Source: an uncultured Pyrinomonas sp.
Lineage (GTDB): Bacteria; Acidobacteriota; Blastocatellia; Pyrinomonadales; Pyrinomonadaceae
Direction of reading: 5' to 3'
NCBI GenBank assembly: GCA_937135995.1
Contig: CAKZOF010000313.1
Span: 1 to 13,249, forward strand
DNA length: 13,249 nucleotides
Position numbers and translations under genes: made by a program. Position 1 is the stretch's first letter, and each line of letters begins with the position of its first letter. Below the pieces are notes generated by a model that was not told the DNA's origin, ran no database searches, and worked only from the letters and a program-made list of their open reading frames with translations. Positions 1-5,667 of this stretch are shown here, piece by piece.

Positions 1-444
1 CGGCGAAGCGACGAAGCGCTCGATGCCAAGCGCCTCGAAACCGAGGCAAGCGCCGACCACGTCGATGATGGCGTCGAGCGCGCCCACTTCATGAAAATGA
101 ATGCGTTCGACCGGCACGTTATGAACGCGCGCTTCGGCCTCTCCCAAGCGCGTGAAGATGCGCGCCGCGCGCGCCTTGACCCCATCGCTCAACCGCGCTT
201 CGCCGATTATCCGGAGTATGTCGCTCAAATGTCGATGCGCTTTCGTCTCGTTGGCGCGGACTTCGACGCGCACGCAATTGATGCCAGAACGGTCTACGGA
301 CCGAAACGCCAATTCGTATCCGGCAAGACCGAGCAGCGCCAGACGTTCGCGCAACGTCTGCGGATCAAGTCCGGCGGCGACCAACGCGCCCAAGATCATG
401 TCGCCGCTCGCGCCGGCAAAACAGTCGAAGTAAAGCGTTCTCAT
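1..444 (-). CDS. larC: LarC, nickel-pincer cofactor biosynthesis protein (3' end outside window)
   Basis: This is the N-terminal 148 residues of a LarC/DUF111 protein; the rest lies beyond the left edge. LarC is the CTP-dependent nickel insertase that completes the nickel-pincer nucleotide cofactor of lactate racemase and related enzymes in the cytoplasm. Visible family hallmarks are the N-terminus MRTLYFDCFAGASGDMILGA, the HRHLSDI segment near residue 70, and the HFHEVGALDAIIDVVGA segment near residues 117-133. The family is about 400 residues, so roughly a third is seen. The ATG (442-444) overlaps the TGA of the upstream sirtuin as ATGA, implying translational coupling and one mRNA. It is absent from a simple ORF search because no stop codon lies in the window. 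In some bacteria LarC is made from two frames by frameshifting; the diagnostic region is not visible here. Confidence 0.93.
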   Translation of the reverse strand, partial: MRTLYFDCFAGASGDMILGALVAAGLDPQTLRERLALLGLAGYELAFRSVDRSGINCVRVEVRANETKAHRHLSDILRIIGEARLSDGVKARAARIFTRLGEAEARVHNVPVERIHFHEVGALDAIIDVVGACLGFEALGIERFVASP

Positions 445-1241
445 CTCGTCTCGCTCGCAGCCTCGCTTTGCGATCCCACCGTTGGTTGAACTACGAATCG
501 GTCCAGTAACGGGAGCAGGTCGCCAGCGCGCCCGCGCAAAGACTCGTGACAGATGGCTGACAGCGGAGTCGCTTCCGGATTGATCTCGACGAGAAAAGCG
601 CCCGCGCCGCGCGCCATCTCCGGCAACATGGCTGCTGGATAGACGATGGCCGATGTCCCGATGACGAAGCAAATGTCGCACTGGCGCGCCGCTTCTTCGG
701 CCCGCGCGAAAACATCTGCCGGTAGAACCTCACCGAAGAGCACGACATCGGGGCGCATGTCACCGCCGCACAGAGGGCATTTCGGTGGGCGCTCGCCCGT
801 GTCCTTCGTGCGTAGATCTTTTCTCGCCGCGCATCTTAGGCAGCGCGCGCGCCAGATGCTGCCATGAAGCTCCAGCACGTTGCGCGAACCGGACCGTTGG
901 TGCAAACCGTCTATGTTCTGGGTGGCCAGCGTGTACTCAGCAAACAGGTCTTGCCAACGCGCTAGCGTCAGGTGCGCCGGATTCGGTTGCGCTCGTCCGA
1001 CGATGCCGCGCCGGTAGTCGAACCACGCCCACACTTCCAGTAGATCCTGTTCGACCATCTCGGCTGAAGAGATGACGCTGAACGGCATTCCTTTCCAAAC
1101 GGCGGTGCCGCCTCCGCCGCGAAAGGTAGGCACGCCCGATTCAGCCGACACGCCGGCGCCAGTCAAAACGAAGACGCGCCGCGCCTCTTTCAAACGCTCG
1201 CGCAAGCGCGCCGAAATACTCTGTTCGGAGTCTCGATGCAT
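441..1241 (-). CDS. cobB: NAD-dependent protein deacylase, sirtuin (CobB/Sir2 family)
   Basis: A 266-residue cytoplasmic sirtuin that removes acyl groups from protein lysines using NAD+. From the ATG at 1241: GAGVSAESG begins at residue 28 (NAD-binding), TQNIDGLHQ at 107-115, catalytic His126 in ELHG, and a zinc ribbon with Cys134/Cys137 and Cys155/Cys158. In the class III position that reads Tyr-x-x-Arg in SIRT5/CobB (negatively charged acyl recognition), this protein has Phe74 and Arg77. Start choice: a GTG at 1262 adds seven residues but lies inside the transposon right end and has no spaced Shine-Dalgarno sequence. The ATG at 1241 leaves a normal-length N-terminus, so it is preferred, although it also lacks a clear ribosome site. 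The stop overlaps the larC start (ATGA). Immediately upstream is an IS200/IS605 element, so native expression signals have probably been displaced. Confidence 0.93.
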   Translation of the reverse strand: MHRDSEQSISARLRERLKEARRVFVLTGAGVSAESGVPTFRGGGGTAVWKGMPFSVISSAEMVEQDLLEVWAWFDYRRGIVGRAQPNPAHLTLARWQDLFAEYTLATQNIDGLHQRSGSRNVLELHGSIWRARCLRCAARKDLRTKDTGERPPKCPLCGGDMRPDVVLFGEVLPADVFARAEEAARQCDICFVIGTSAIVYPAAMLPEMARGAGAFLVEINPEATPLSAICHESLRGRAGDLLPLLDRFVVQPTVGSQSEAASETR

Positions 1242-1357
1242 TGCAAGAAGAGTGGTGACCACTCCGCCAGCTAAAGCAGGCGGCTTCTCGGAACACGCAT
1301 GACGTGACCGTCTACGTTATGTCCCGAAGGCTCGGTCCGAGCCAAAAAGAAACGCTA
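1239..1357 (-). ncRNA. Putative TnpB omega-RNA (reRNA): transposon right-end scaffold plus guide
   Basis: The region between the tnpB stop and the element's right end folds on the minus strand into consecutive stems, as expected for the RNA that guides TnpB. Pairings: 1329-1343 is a 7-bp inverted repeat (GGCTCGG/CCGAGCC); 1320-1327 pairs with 1288-1295 over 8 bp including one G-U; inside that, ACGT at 1302-1305 pairs with ACGT at 1314-1317; the terminal hairpin 1264-1283 has arms CCGCC/GGCGG around a TTTA loop. In known TnpB systems the RNA ends with the right end followed by about 16-20 nt of flanking DNA acting as guide. Here that flank is CACTCTTCTTGCAATG, reaching the sirtuin start codon. 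The exact RNA ends are inferred. Confidence 0.6.
1264..1283 (-). repeat. Right-end subterminal hairpin of the IS (TnpA recognition)
   Basis: Arms CCGCC (1264-1268) and GGCGG (1279-1283) enclose a short inner C-TTTA-G stem-loop. It lies just inside the predicted right cleavage site. Family TnpA proteins bind such imperfect hairpins on one strand. Confidence 0.75.
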
Positions 1358-2440
1358 AGCTAAAGCGCGTTTCAAGATGTTTTGCGCGGCGTTCACGTCC
1401 CTGTCTTGCACGTATCTGCAATGTTCGCATCTGTGTACACGCTCAGACAGTTTCTTTGGGACGATTTCACCGCAATTCGAGCAAAGCTGACTGGTATTCT
1501 TGGGATCAACCAGTACAACACGACGTCCAGCCTCTTCCGCTTTGTACATCGTGAATTGTACGAGTTGATTCCAAGCCGCATCAACAATGCTCTTGGCAAG
1601 GCGGTGATTCTTCACCATGCCTTGTACGTTAAGGTTCTCGAAAGCAATGAGACCATACCGGTTGACGAGTTTCCGAGATACCTTGTGTGCATAATCCTTG
1701 CGTTGGTTCGCAATGTGTTGATATAGCCTTGCTAAATCCCGAACCGCCTTACGTCGGCGGTTTGAACCTTTCTTCTTTCGAGATACTGCACGCTGCTTGC
1801 GTTTCAGCTTTCTTTCGGCATCTCGCAAGAACTTAGGATGCTTGTAAAACTCTCCATCGGAAGTGATTACAAGATGCTTGACACCTAGATCAATGCCTAC
1901 AGCTTCACTACAAGGCGCTAGCGGAGTTGGCTCGACTTCGCAAGAGAAAGACACAAACCATTTGTCTACTTTTCGTCGAATGGTGACCGTTTTAATCTTG
2001 CCTTCGATTTGACGGTGCCACTTAACCTTTAACAGACCAACATTCTGCAAGTACAAACGGTTGTCTTTAACCTTACACCCATCGCCATAGGAAGGGAATG
2101 TGATCGAATCATAGCGCCCCTTTCCCTTAAAGCGAGGGTACCCAGGTTTTTCGCCAGCTTTCACGCGACGAAAGAATGCTTTGAATGCCTTGTCCAGCCT
2201 GCGTAAGACATCTTGGCAGGCTGAAAAATTCAATTGTGCCAGATACGGATCCTCCTTCCGTTTGGCTTTCAGTTTGTTTGCCTGATCGTAGTAATTCAAG
2301 GTCTTGCCGTCGTTTTGGTATGCATCGCGTCGTTCAGCCAAAGCGTTGTTGTATAGACGACGAGCCGTTTCAAGAAGCATATTGAGTTGTCTATGCTGTT
2401 GCTTCGTTGGATAGACACGAAACTGAAAAGACTTGAGCAT
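1355..2440 (-). CDS. tnpB: TnpB, transposon-encoded RNA-guided RuvC nuclease
   Basis: A 361-residue TnpB (OrfB/IS605 family), the ancestor group of Cas12: an RNA-guided double-strand DNA nuclease that favours retention of the element. The start is the ATG at 2440, two bases after the tnpA stop and preceded by the purine tract GGAAAGGAAAG; the frame stays open further upstream but only overlapping tnpA. Order: N-terminal FRVYPTKQQ helix-turn-helix/wedge region, Lys/Arg-rich middle, RuvC-I GIDLG with Asp184, RuvC-II FENLN with Glu268, zinc finger Cys320/Cys323 and Cys338/Cys341, RuvC-III DRDVNAAQNIL with Asp348. All three acidic catalytic residues and the zinc ligands are present, so it looks catalytically competent rather than a dead TldR-like derivative. 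The 3' end leads into the structured right end that forms its guide RNA. Confidence 0.96.
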   Translation of the reverse strand: MLKSFQFRVYPTKQQHRQLNMLLETARRLYNNALAERRDAYQNDGKTLNYYDQANKLKAKRKEDPYLAQLNFSACQDVLRRLDKAFKAFFRRVKAGEKPGYPRFKGKGRYDSITFPSYGDGCKVKDNRLYLQNVGLLKVKWHRQIEGKIKTVTIRRKVDKWFVSFSCEVEPTPLAPCSEAVGIDLGVKHLVITSDGEFYKHPKFLRDAERKLKRKQRAVSRKKKGSNRRRKAVRDLARLYQHIANQRKDYAHKVSRKLVNRYGLIAFENLNVQGMVKNHRLAKSIVDAAWNQLVQFTMYKAEEAGRRVVLVDPKNTSQLCSNCGEIVPKKLSERVHRCEHCRYVQDRDVNAAQNILKRALA

Positions 2441-2442
2441 AC

Positions 2443-2841
2443 TTACTTTCCTTTCTGATTTTCGATGTAGAGACGGACTGCTTCTTCGGTCACACTGCCG
2501 ACCGATGCGATGAAGTAGCTGCGGCTCCAAAGCGTAGGCAATCGAGATTTCAACCAAGGGAATTGTTCTCGGAGAATACGCGATGTGTATCCCTTGATCT
2601 GATTCACGATTCGATGCGGTGCATCAGTAGGGTCTGCTTCTAGGAAAATGTGTCCGTGATCCGGCATGACCTCTAACGCATGAATCGTAATCCCGAGTTC
2701 TTCGGCTTTGGCTTGAATAAGCTGTTTTAACGCTTCATCAACGCCATTAACAAGAACAGGTCGTCGATACTTCGGGCAGAAAACGAGGTGATACTTTAAC
2801 GAATAAACTGCGCCTGCGTTTTTTCGGTATCTGTTATCCAT
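2443..2841 (-). CDS. tnpA: TnpA, Y1 HUH single-strand transposase (IS200 family)
   Basis: A 132-residue IS200-type transposase, the usual family length. It excises and integrates single-stranded transposon circles using one tyrosine and an HUH metal site. Visible motifs: YHLVFCPKYRRPVL near residues 17-30, the HUH motif H62-G-H64 within VMPDHGHIFLEA, LWSRSYFIAS at 104-113, and the nucleophile Tyr125 in YIENQ. No frameshift or truncation is seen. It is followed after two bases by tnpB, so both are likely on one transcript. A promoter with a perfect TATAAT ends only 6 nt upstream of the ATG, so the message may be leaderless. The gene is AT-richer than the host genes around it. Confidence 0.96.
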   Translation of the reverse strand: MDNRYRKNAGAVYSLKYHLVFCPKYRRPVLVNGVDEALKQLIQAKAEELGITIHALEVMPDHGHIFLEADPTDAPHRIVNQIKGYTSRILREQFPWLKSRLPTLWSRSYFIASVGSVTEEAVRLYIENQKGK

Positions 2842-2847
2842 GAGTAA

Positions 2848-2876
2848 ATTATATATCTGACAGCAATCTAATACAA
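2848..2876 (-). promoter_or_regulatory. Predicted tnpA promoter
   Basis: On the minus strand, TTGTAT (2871-2876) is followed after exactly 17 nt by a perfect TATAAT (2848-2853). Only 6 nt separate the -10 box from the tnpA ATG, so transcription would start at or beside the start codon. Confidence 0.55.
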
Positions 2877-2895
2877 GGAGGGAGTGCGAATTCCT

Positions 2896-2915
2896 CTGCC
2901 GCCTAAAGGCGGCAG
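2896..2915 (-). repeat. Left-end subterminal hairpin of the IS
   Basis: A perfect inverted repeat, CTGCCGCC/GGCGGCAG around a TTTA loop as read on the minus strand. It lies upstream of tnpA, where the family places its left-end recognition hairpin. A second small palindrome, TTCGCGCGAA, lies just outside at 2921-2930 and may belong to the end or to flanking DNA. Confidence 0.8.
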
Positions 2916-2930
2916 TCCCCTTCGCGCGAA

Positions 2931-3217
2931 ATTATGGTAACAGAGCGTTGCACCGAACTGTCAAGGAAGCGGGCGACCTCGCTTTGCTGTCGGGCTAGAT
3001 TCAGCTGACGTCTTTCGGAAAAGCTCGTTGGATAGTTTCTGCCTTCCCTGTGCGAACGGTGCACGAAGAAAGAGAACAGTTCGCCCTTTGCGAAAGCCAG
3101 TGAGACCAAAAGTCAGCGATGGTCTGCTCGGAACGCGCGAAAGTCGCTCGATGGCGCGTCGACATCCGATCCGCGATCTTCAGCCGATAAAGGTCATGCC
3201 GACGCGGCTTCGGTCCT
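2931..3217. other. Gene-free spacer between the IS left end and the ABC transporter
   Basis: About 290 nt with no convincing gene on either strand; the short open frames lack family motifs and ribosome sites. Before the insertion this would have joined directly to the sirtuin start, so it is the likely home of the original sirtuin-larC promoter. On the minus strand it contains a perfect TTGACA (2959-2964), with the -10-like TACCAT (2934-2939, spacing 19, too long for an ideal promoter) or CATAAT (2931-2936, spacing 22). No T-tract terminator for the ABC operon was found. Confidence 0.5.
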
Positions 3218-3958
3218 TCATCGTGCTTGGCGCAAGAAGTCTTGCGTCCTAGCATCCTTGGGCGCGTAGAGAAGCGCTTCGGCCCGATCGTGTTCGACCA
3301 CCTCCCCCCCTTCCATGTAGAGGAGATGATCGGCCAGATCTTCGAGGAAACGGATCGAATGCGAAACGACGATCATCGTGTGGCCCTGCGCGATGAACCG
3401 ACGCAAAAGAGCGCGCACATTTGCGCTACGCCGTGGGTCGAGCGCGCTGGTCGGTTCATCGAACAACAGGACATCGGGGCGCATGATAAGCGCCCGCACG
3501 ATCGCCACACGCTGTTGCTCGCCGCCCGAGAGCGATTCCGGATAGCGGTGGGCCACCCCTTGCAAACCGATTTCGGCGAGCAACTCCTGGGCTTCACGTT
3601 CGACCTCGCTCCGTTGCATCCCGAGCACGTGAACAGGTGCTTCCGTGATGTTTCCGAGCACGCTTAAGTGCGGAAACAGGTGTAGATGCTGAAAGACCAT
3701 GCCAACTCGGCGGCGCAGCAGTTTGGCGCGGCGCGCGTATTCGACATCAGCCAAGCTGGCGTCGAGCCTGACGTCGCCGCATTCGATCACGCCGCGGTCG
3801 ATGCGCTCCAAGCCGTTCAAGCAGCGCAAGAGCGTCGTCTTGCCGCTTCCGGACGCGCCGATGATGCCGAGGGTCGTGCCGGAAGCGACCTCGAAACTGA
3901 CGCCGCGCAGGATCTGTTTGCCGTCTTTGCTCTTGTAGAGGTTCAACGCGCGAATCAC
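3218..3958 (-). CDS. Polar amino-acid ABC transporter, ATP-binding protein
   Basis: A 246-residue ATPase of the GlnQ/HisP type that powers amino-acid import at the inner face of the membrane. Visible: Walker A GASGSGKT at 34-41, Q-loop Gln90 (VFQHLHLFPH), signature LSGGEQQR at 143-150, Walker B VLLFDEP at 163-169, D-loop SALD and switch His200. All catalytic elements are intact and the length is normal. The frame remains open far upstream, but the real start is GTG at 3958: it overlaps the permease stop as GTGA and has GGAGG seven nt upstream. Overlap and orientation place it in one operon with the fused binding-protein/permease. The substrate cannot be fixed from the ATPase alone; the family handles Gln, His, Arg, Asp or cystine. 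Confidence 0.95.
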   Translation of the reverse strand: MIRALNLYKSKDGKQILRGVSFEVASGTTLGIIGASGSGKTTLLRCLNGLERIDRGVIECGDVRLDASLADVEYARRAKLLRRRVGMVFQHLHLFPHLSVLGNITEAPVHVLGMQRSEVEREAQELLAEIGLQGVAHRYPESLSGGEQQRVAIVRALIMRPDVLLFDEPTSALDPRRSANVRALLRRFIAQGHTMIVVSHSIRFLEDLADHLLYMEGGEVVEHDRAEALLYAPKDARTQDFLRQAR

Positions 3959-5442
3959 GTCGTCGCCTCCGCAGCCTGAAGTTGCAGCGCCCGGCGGCGC
4001 GCTTGTCGCTGTTCGAGTCGGCGGGCGGCGTGAGCCAGCGGCAAACTCATCGCTAAGTAGAAGACCGACACGACGACGCCGAGCAAAAGGAATTCGCCCG
4101 TCGCGTTCGCCAGTTCGCGGTAGGCAGTCGCCAACTCCCAAACCGAGATGGCAAATGCAACCGACGTATCTTTGAAGAGCGAGACGAAATCGTTGGTCAT
4201 AGGCGGAAGCGCGATGCGCAATGCCTGCGGCAGGATGATGCGCCGAAAAGCGAGCGCCGGACTCATCCCCAATGAATAGGCCGCTTCCCACTGGCCGCGC
4301 GGCACGGCCTCCAAGGCCGCGCGATAGACTTGCGATTCGTACGCTGCGTAGTTGAGGCCGAGCCCGACCAGCGCCGTCAACCACCCGGGCAACGCGAGGC
4401 CGATCTGCGGCAAGCCGAAATAGAGAAAGAGCAATTGGACCAGCACGGGCGTGCCGCGAAAGAATTCGATGTAGGCCGTGCAAAGAGCGCTCAGCCAACC
4501 GCCGTCCTTCGATTGTCCGATGGCGAGCAGCAACCCCAGCGCGAGCGCGATCAACATCGCCCCGAAGGCGAGCATGACCGTGACGGCAGCGGCGCGCGCC
4601 AGCCGCTTCAACGCATCGCCCCAGTTAAAGGTCGCGGCGGTCATTGCATAATGCACCTCTTCGCCTTTGCGCATCGCGGCATGAAGTTCGGCTTGTGCCG
4701 CGTCCCACAAGTTCCACCGACGCAAGATTCGCTCCAGAGTTCCATCGCGCATGATCGCCTCGATGGCGGCATCAACCTCGGCCTTCAAAGCCTCGTCGCC
4801 CTTGCGCAGTCCGATGACGTAGACGCCGCCTCTGAAGGGCGGCCCGGCGGGGCGCAAGCGTGGATTGTCGCGTGCGTAGTAAGCTTCCATCGGCACATCC
4901 ATGAGCACGGCGTCGAGCCGCCCGAGTTCCAGATCGCGGTACGCGGCCACTGGGTCGGCGTAGCCGCGAAACGGGATCCCGCGCTGCGCCAGCAAGCGCG
5001 AGGCAGCTGTGTTGCCGAGCGTGCCGACCAGTTTATTCCGGCAATCTTCCAGCGAAGCGATGTTTCGCTCTTCGCGGCGAACGGTAAGTTGCAAGTTGAA
5101 AACGTAGTAAGGTCTGCTGAAGAGTATGCGCGCGGCGCGGTCTTCGGTTGGCTCGAGACCGTTGACGATGACGTCGAACTCGCCTCGTTCGAGCGCCGGC
5201 ACGATCGCTTCCCAATCGGTGGCGACCATCACGGGGCGGCGTCCCATGTGCGCGGCCAGCGCTTCGACCATCTCCTTCTCGTACCCGATGTACTGATCAG
5301 GATTGGCCGGATCGGTGAAGACGTAAGGCGCGCCGCCGCTCGGATCCGCGCCCCATCGTAAGACCTGTTGTGCGCGACTGGAAACGCTGCACAACAGCGC
5401 GAGACATAGGACAGCGATGCTCCGTTGTTTCTTCTCGCTCAA
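3955..5442 (-). CDS. Fused substrate-binding/permease protein of a polar amino-acid ABC importer
   Basis: A 495-residue fusion. Residues 1-24 form a signal peptide (Lys/Arg N-terminus, hydrophobic core, likely cut after SSRA). Residues ~27-250 are a type-2 periplasmic binding domain (SBP_bac_3-like, GYEKEMVEALA near 53-63, GEFDVIVNGL near 87-96). Residues ~275-475 are a HisM/GlnP-type permease with FFRGTPVLVQLLFLYFGLPQ near 327-346 and the EAA loop at 378-409 that docks with the ATPase. Such SBP-permease fusions are known in GlnP-like importers and tether the receptor to the channel. The start is TTG at 5442: GGAGGGG lies seven nt before it. The TTG at 5460 has no such site, and the ATG at 5448 is out of frame and closes after two codons. 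It overlaps the ATPase gene by 4 nt. The substrate is unassigned. Confidence 0.93.
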   Translation of the reverse strand: MSEKKQRSIAVLCLALLCSVSSRAQQVLRWGADPSGGAPYVFTDPANPDQYIGYEKEMVEALAAHMGRRPVMVATDWEAIVPALERGEFDVIVNGLEPTEDRAARILFSRPYYVFNLQLTVRREERNIASLEDCRNKLVGTLGNTAASRLLAQRGIPFRGYADPVAAYRDLELGRLDAVLMDVPMEAYYARDNPRLRPAGPPFRGGVYVIGLRKGDEALKAEVDAAIEAIMRDGTLERILRRWNLWDAAQAELHAAMRKGEEVHYAMTAATFNWGDALKRLARAAAVTVMLAFGAMLIALALGLLLAIGQSKDGGWLSALCTAYIEFFRGTPVLVQLLFLYFGLPQIGLALPGWLTALVGLGLNYAAYESQVYRAALEAVPRGQWEAAYSLGMSPALAFRRIILPQALRIALPPMTNDFVSLFKDTSVAFAISVWELATAYRELANATGEFLLLGVVVSVFYLAMSLPLAHAARRLEQRQARRRALQLQAAEATT

Positions 5443-5667
5443 AGCATGACCCCTCCGCAAACTCGATCCACAGCGCCCGCTCGACGCTTCTATTTCGGCG
5501 CACGCTCCTTTGGCGCGGTTCGGTAATATTACAAACTACAAGCCGGAGATGAAAGAAGAAAAACGGGCGAAATGGCGGACCGGAAACGAATGAAGCAAGG
5601 CGGCGCGCGCTTGCCCTCAGCCCGGCGTAAGCTTTAAAATTTAATCTTTTCCGCAAATGACGCCGAA
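5443..5667. promoter_or_regulatory. Divergent promoter region between the ABC operon and argS
   Basis: About 225 nt between divergently transcribed genes, with two AT-rich islands. GTAATATTAC (5523-5532) is a perfect 10-nt palindrome that could serve as an operator or as part of a -10 for the leftward ABC operon; no good -35 accompanies it. The rightward argS promoter is listed separately. Confidence 0.4.
5611..5640 (+). promoter_or_regulatory. Predicted argS promoter
   Basis: TTGCCC (5611-5616) and TAAAAT (5635-5640) are separated by 18 nt, and the predicted start is about 20 nt before the argS ATG. The short leader includes a four-codon frame (ATG at 5657, MTPK) whose TGA overlaps the argS ATG as ATGA. 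No strong Shine-Dalgarno sequence is visible for argS, so this mini-frame might matter for initiation. Confidence 0.45.

Larger units (their letters stand above)
1255..2930 (-). mobile_element. IS200/IS605-family insertion sequence (tnpA + tnpB), apparently complete
   Basis: The element contains a Y1 single-strand transposase and a TnpB nuclease, both on the minus strand, flanked by subterminal hairpins and no long terminal inverted repeats, as is usual for this family. The left-end hairpin is at 2896-2915 and the right-end hairpin at 1264-1283; both present a TTTA loop closed by C-G. The base composition is visibly AT-richer than the flanking genes, consistent with recent acquisition. Ends are approximate: the right end is placed after GTCAC (1255) by analogy with family ends lying a few nt beyond the hairpin, and the left end within some 20 nt of its hairpin. 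No target duplication is expected, because these elements insert as single-stranded circles 3' of a short target tetra- or pentanucleotide. Confidence 0.88.

Noticed and set aside
1255..2930. A CRISPR or Cas12 locus, suggested by the TnpB nuclease.
   Set aside because: No repeat-spacer array or adaptation genes are present; TnpA, the end hairpins and the gene order identify an IS200/IS605 transposon.
3001..3255. Minus-strand open frames of 68-84 codons in the spacer next to the IS.
   Set aside because: They lack recognisable motifs or ribosome sites, overlap the ATPase gene or the IS end, and have an implausible residue mix.
3959..4498. N-terminal extension of the ABC ATPase by 180 residues.
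   Set aside because: The extension only overlaps the permease gene in another frame; the GTG at 3958 with GGAGG and the GTGA overlap is a better start.
4330..5361. A 343-codon plus-strand open frame across the ABC permease gene.
   Set aside because: It is antisense to a gene with clear domain motifs; long antisense frames are expected in GC-rich codon usage, and its protein has no recognisable features.
5524..5532. TAATATTAC resembles the nick site of geminivirus and circovirus rolling-circle origins.
   Set aside because: There is no Rep gene or stem-loop context; it is part of a small palindrome between bacterial genes.
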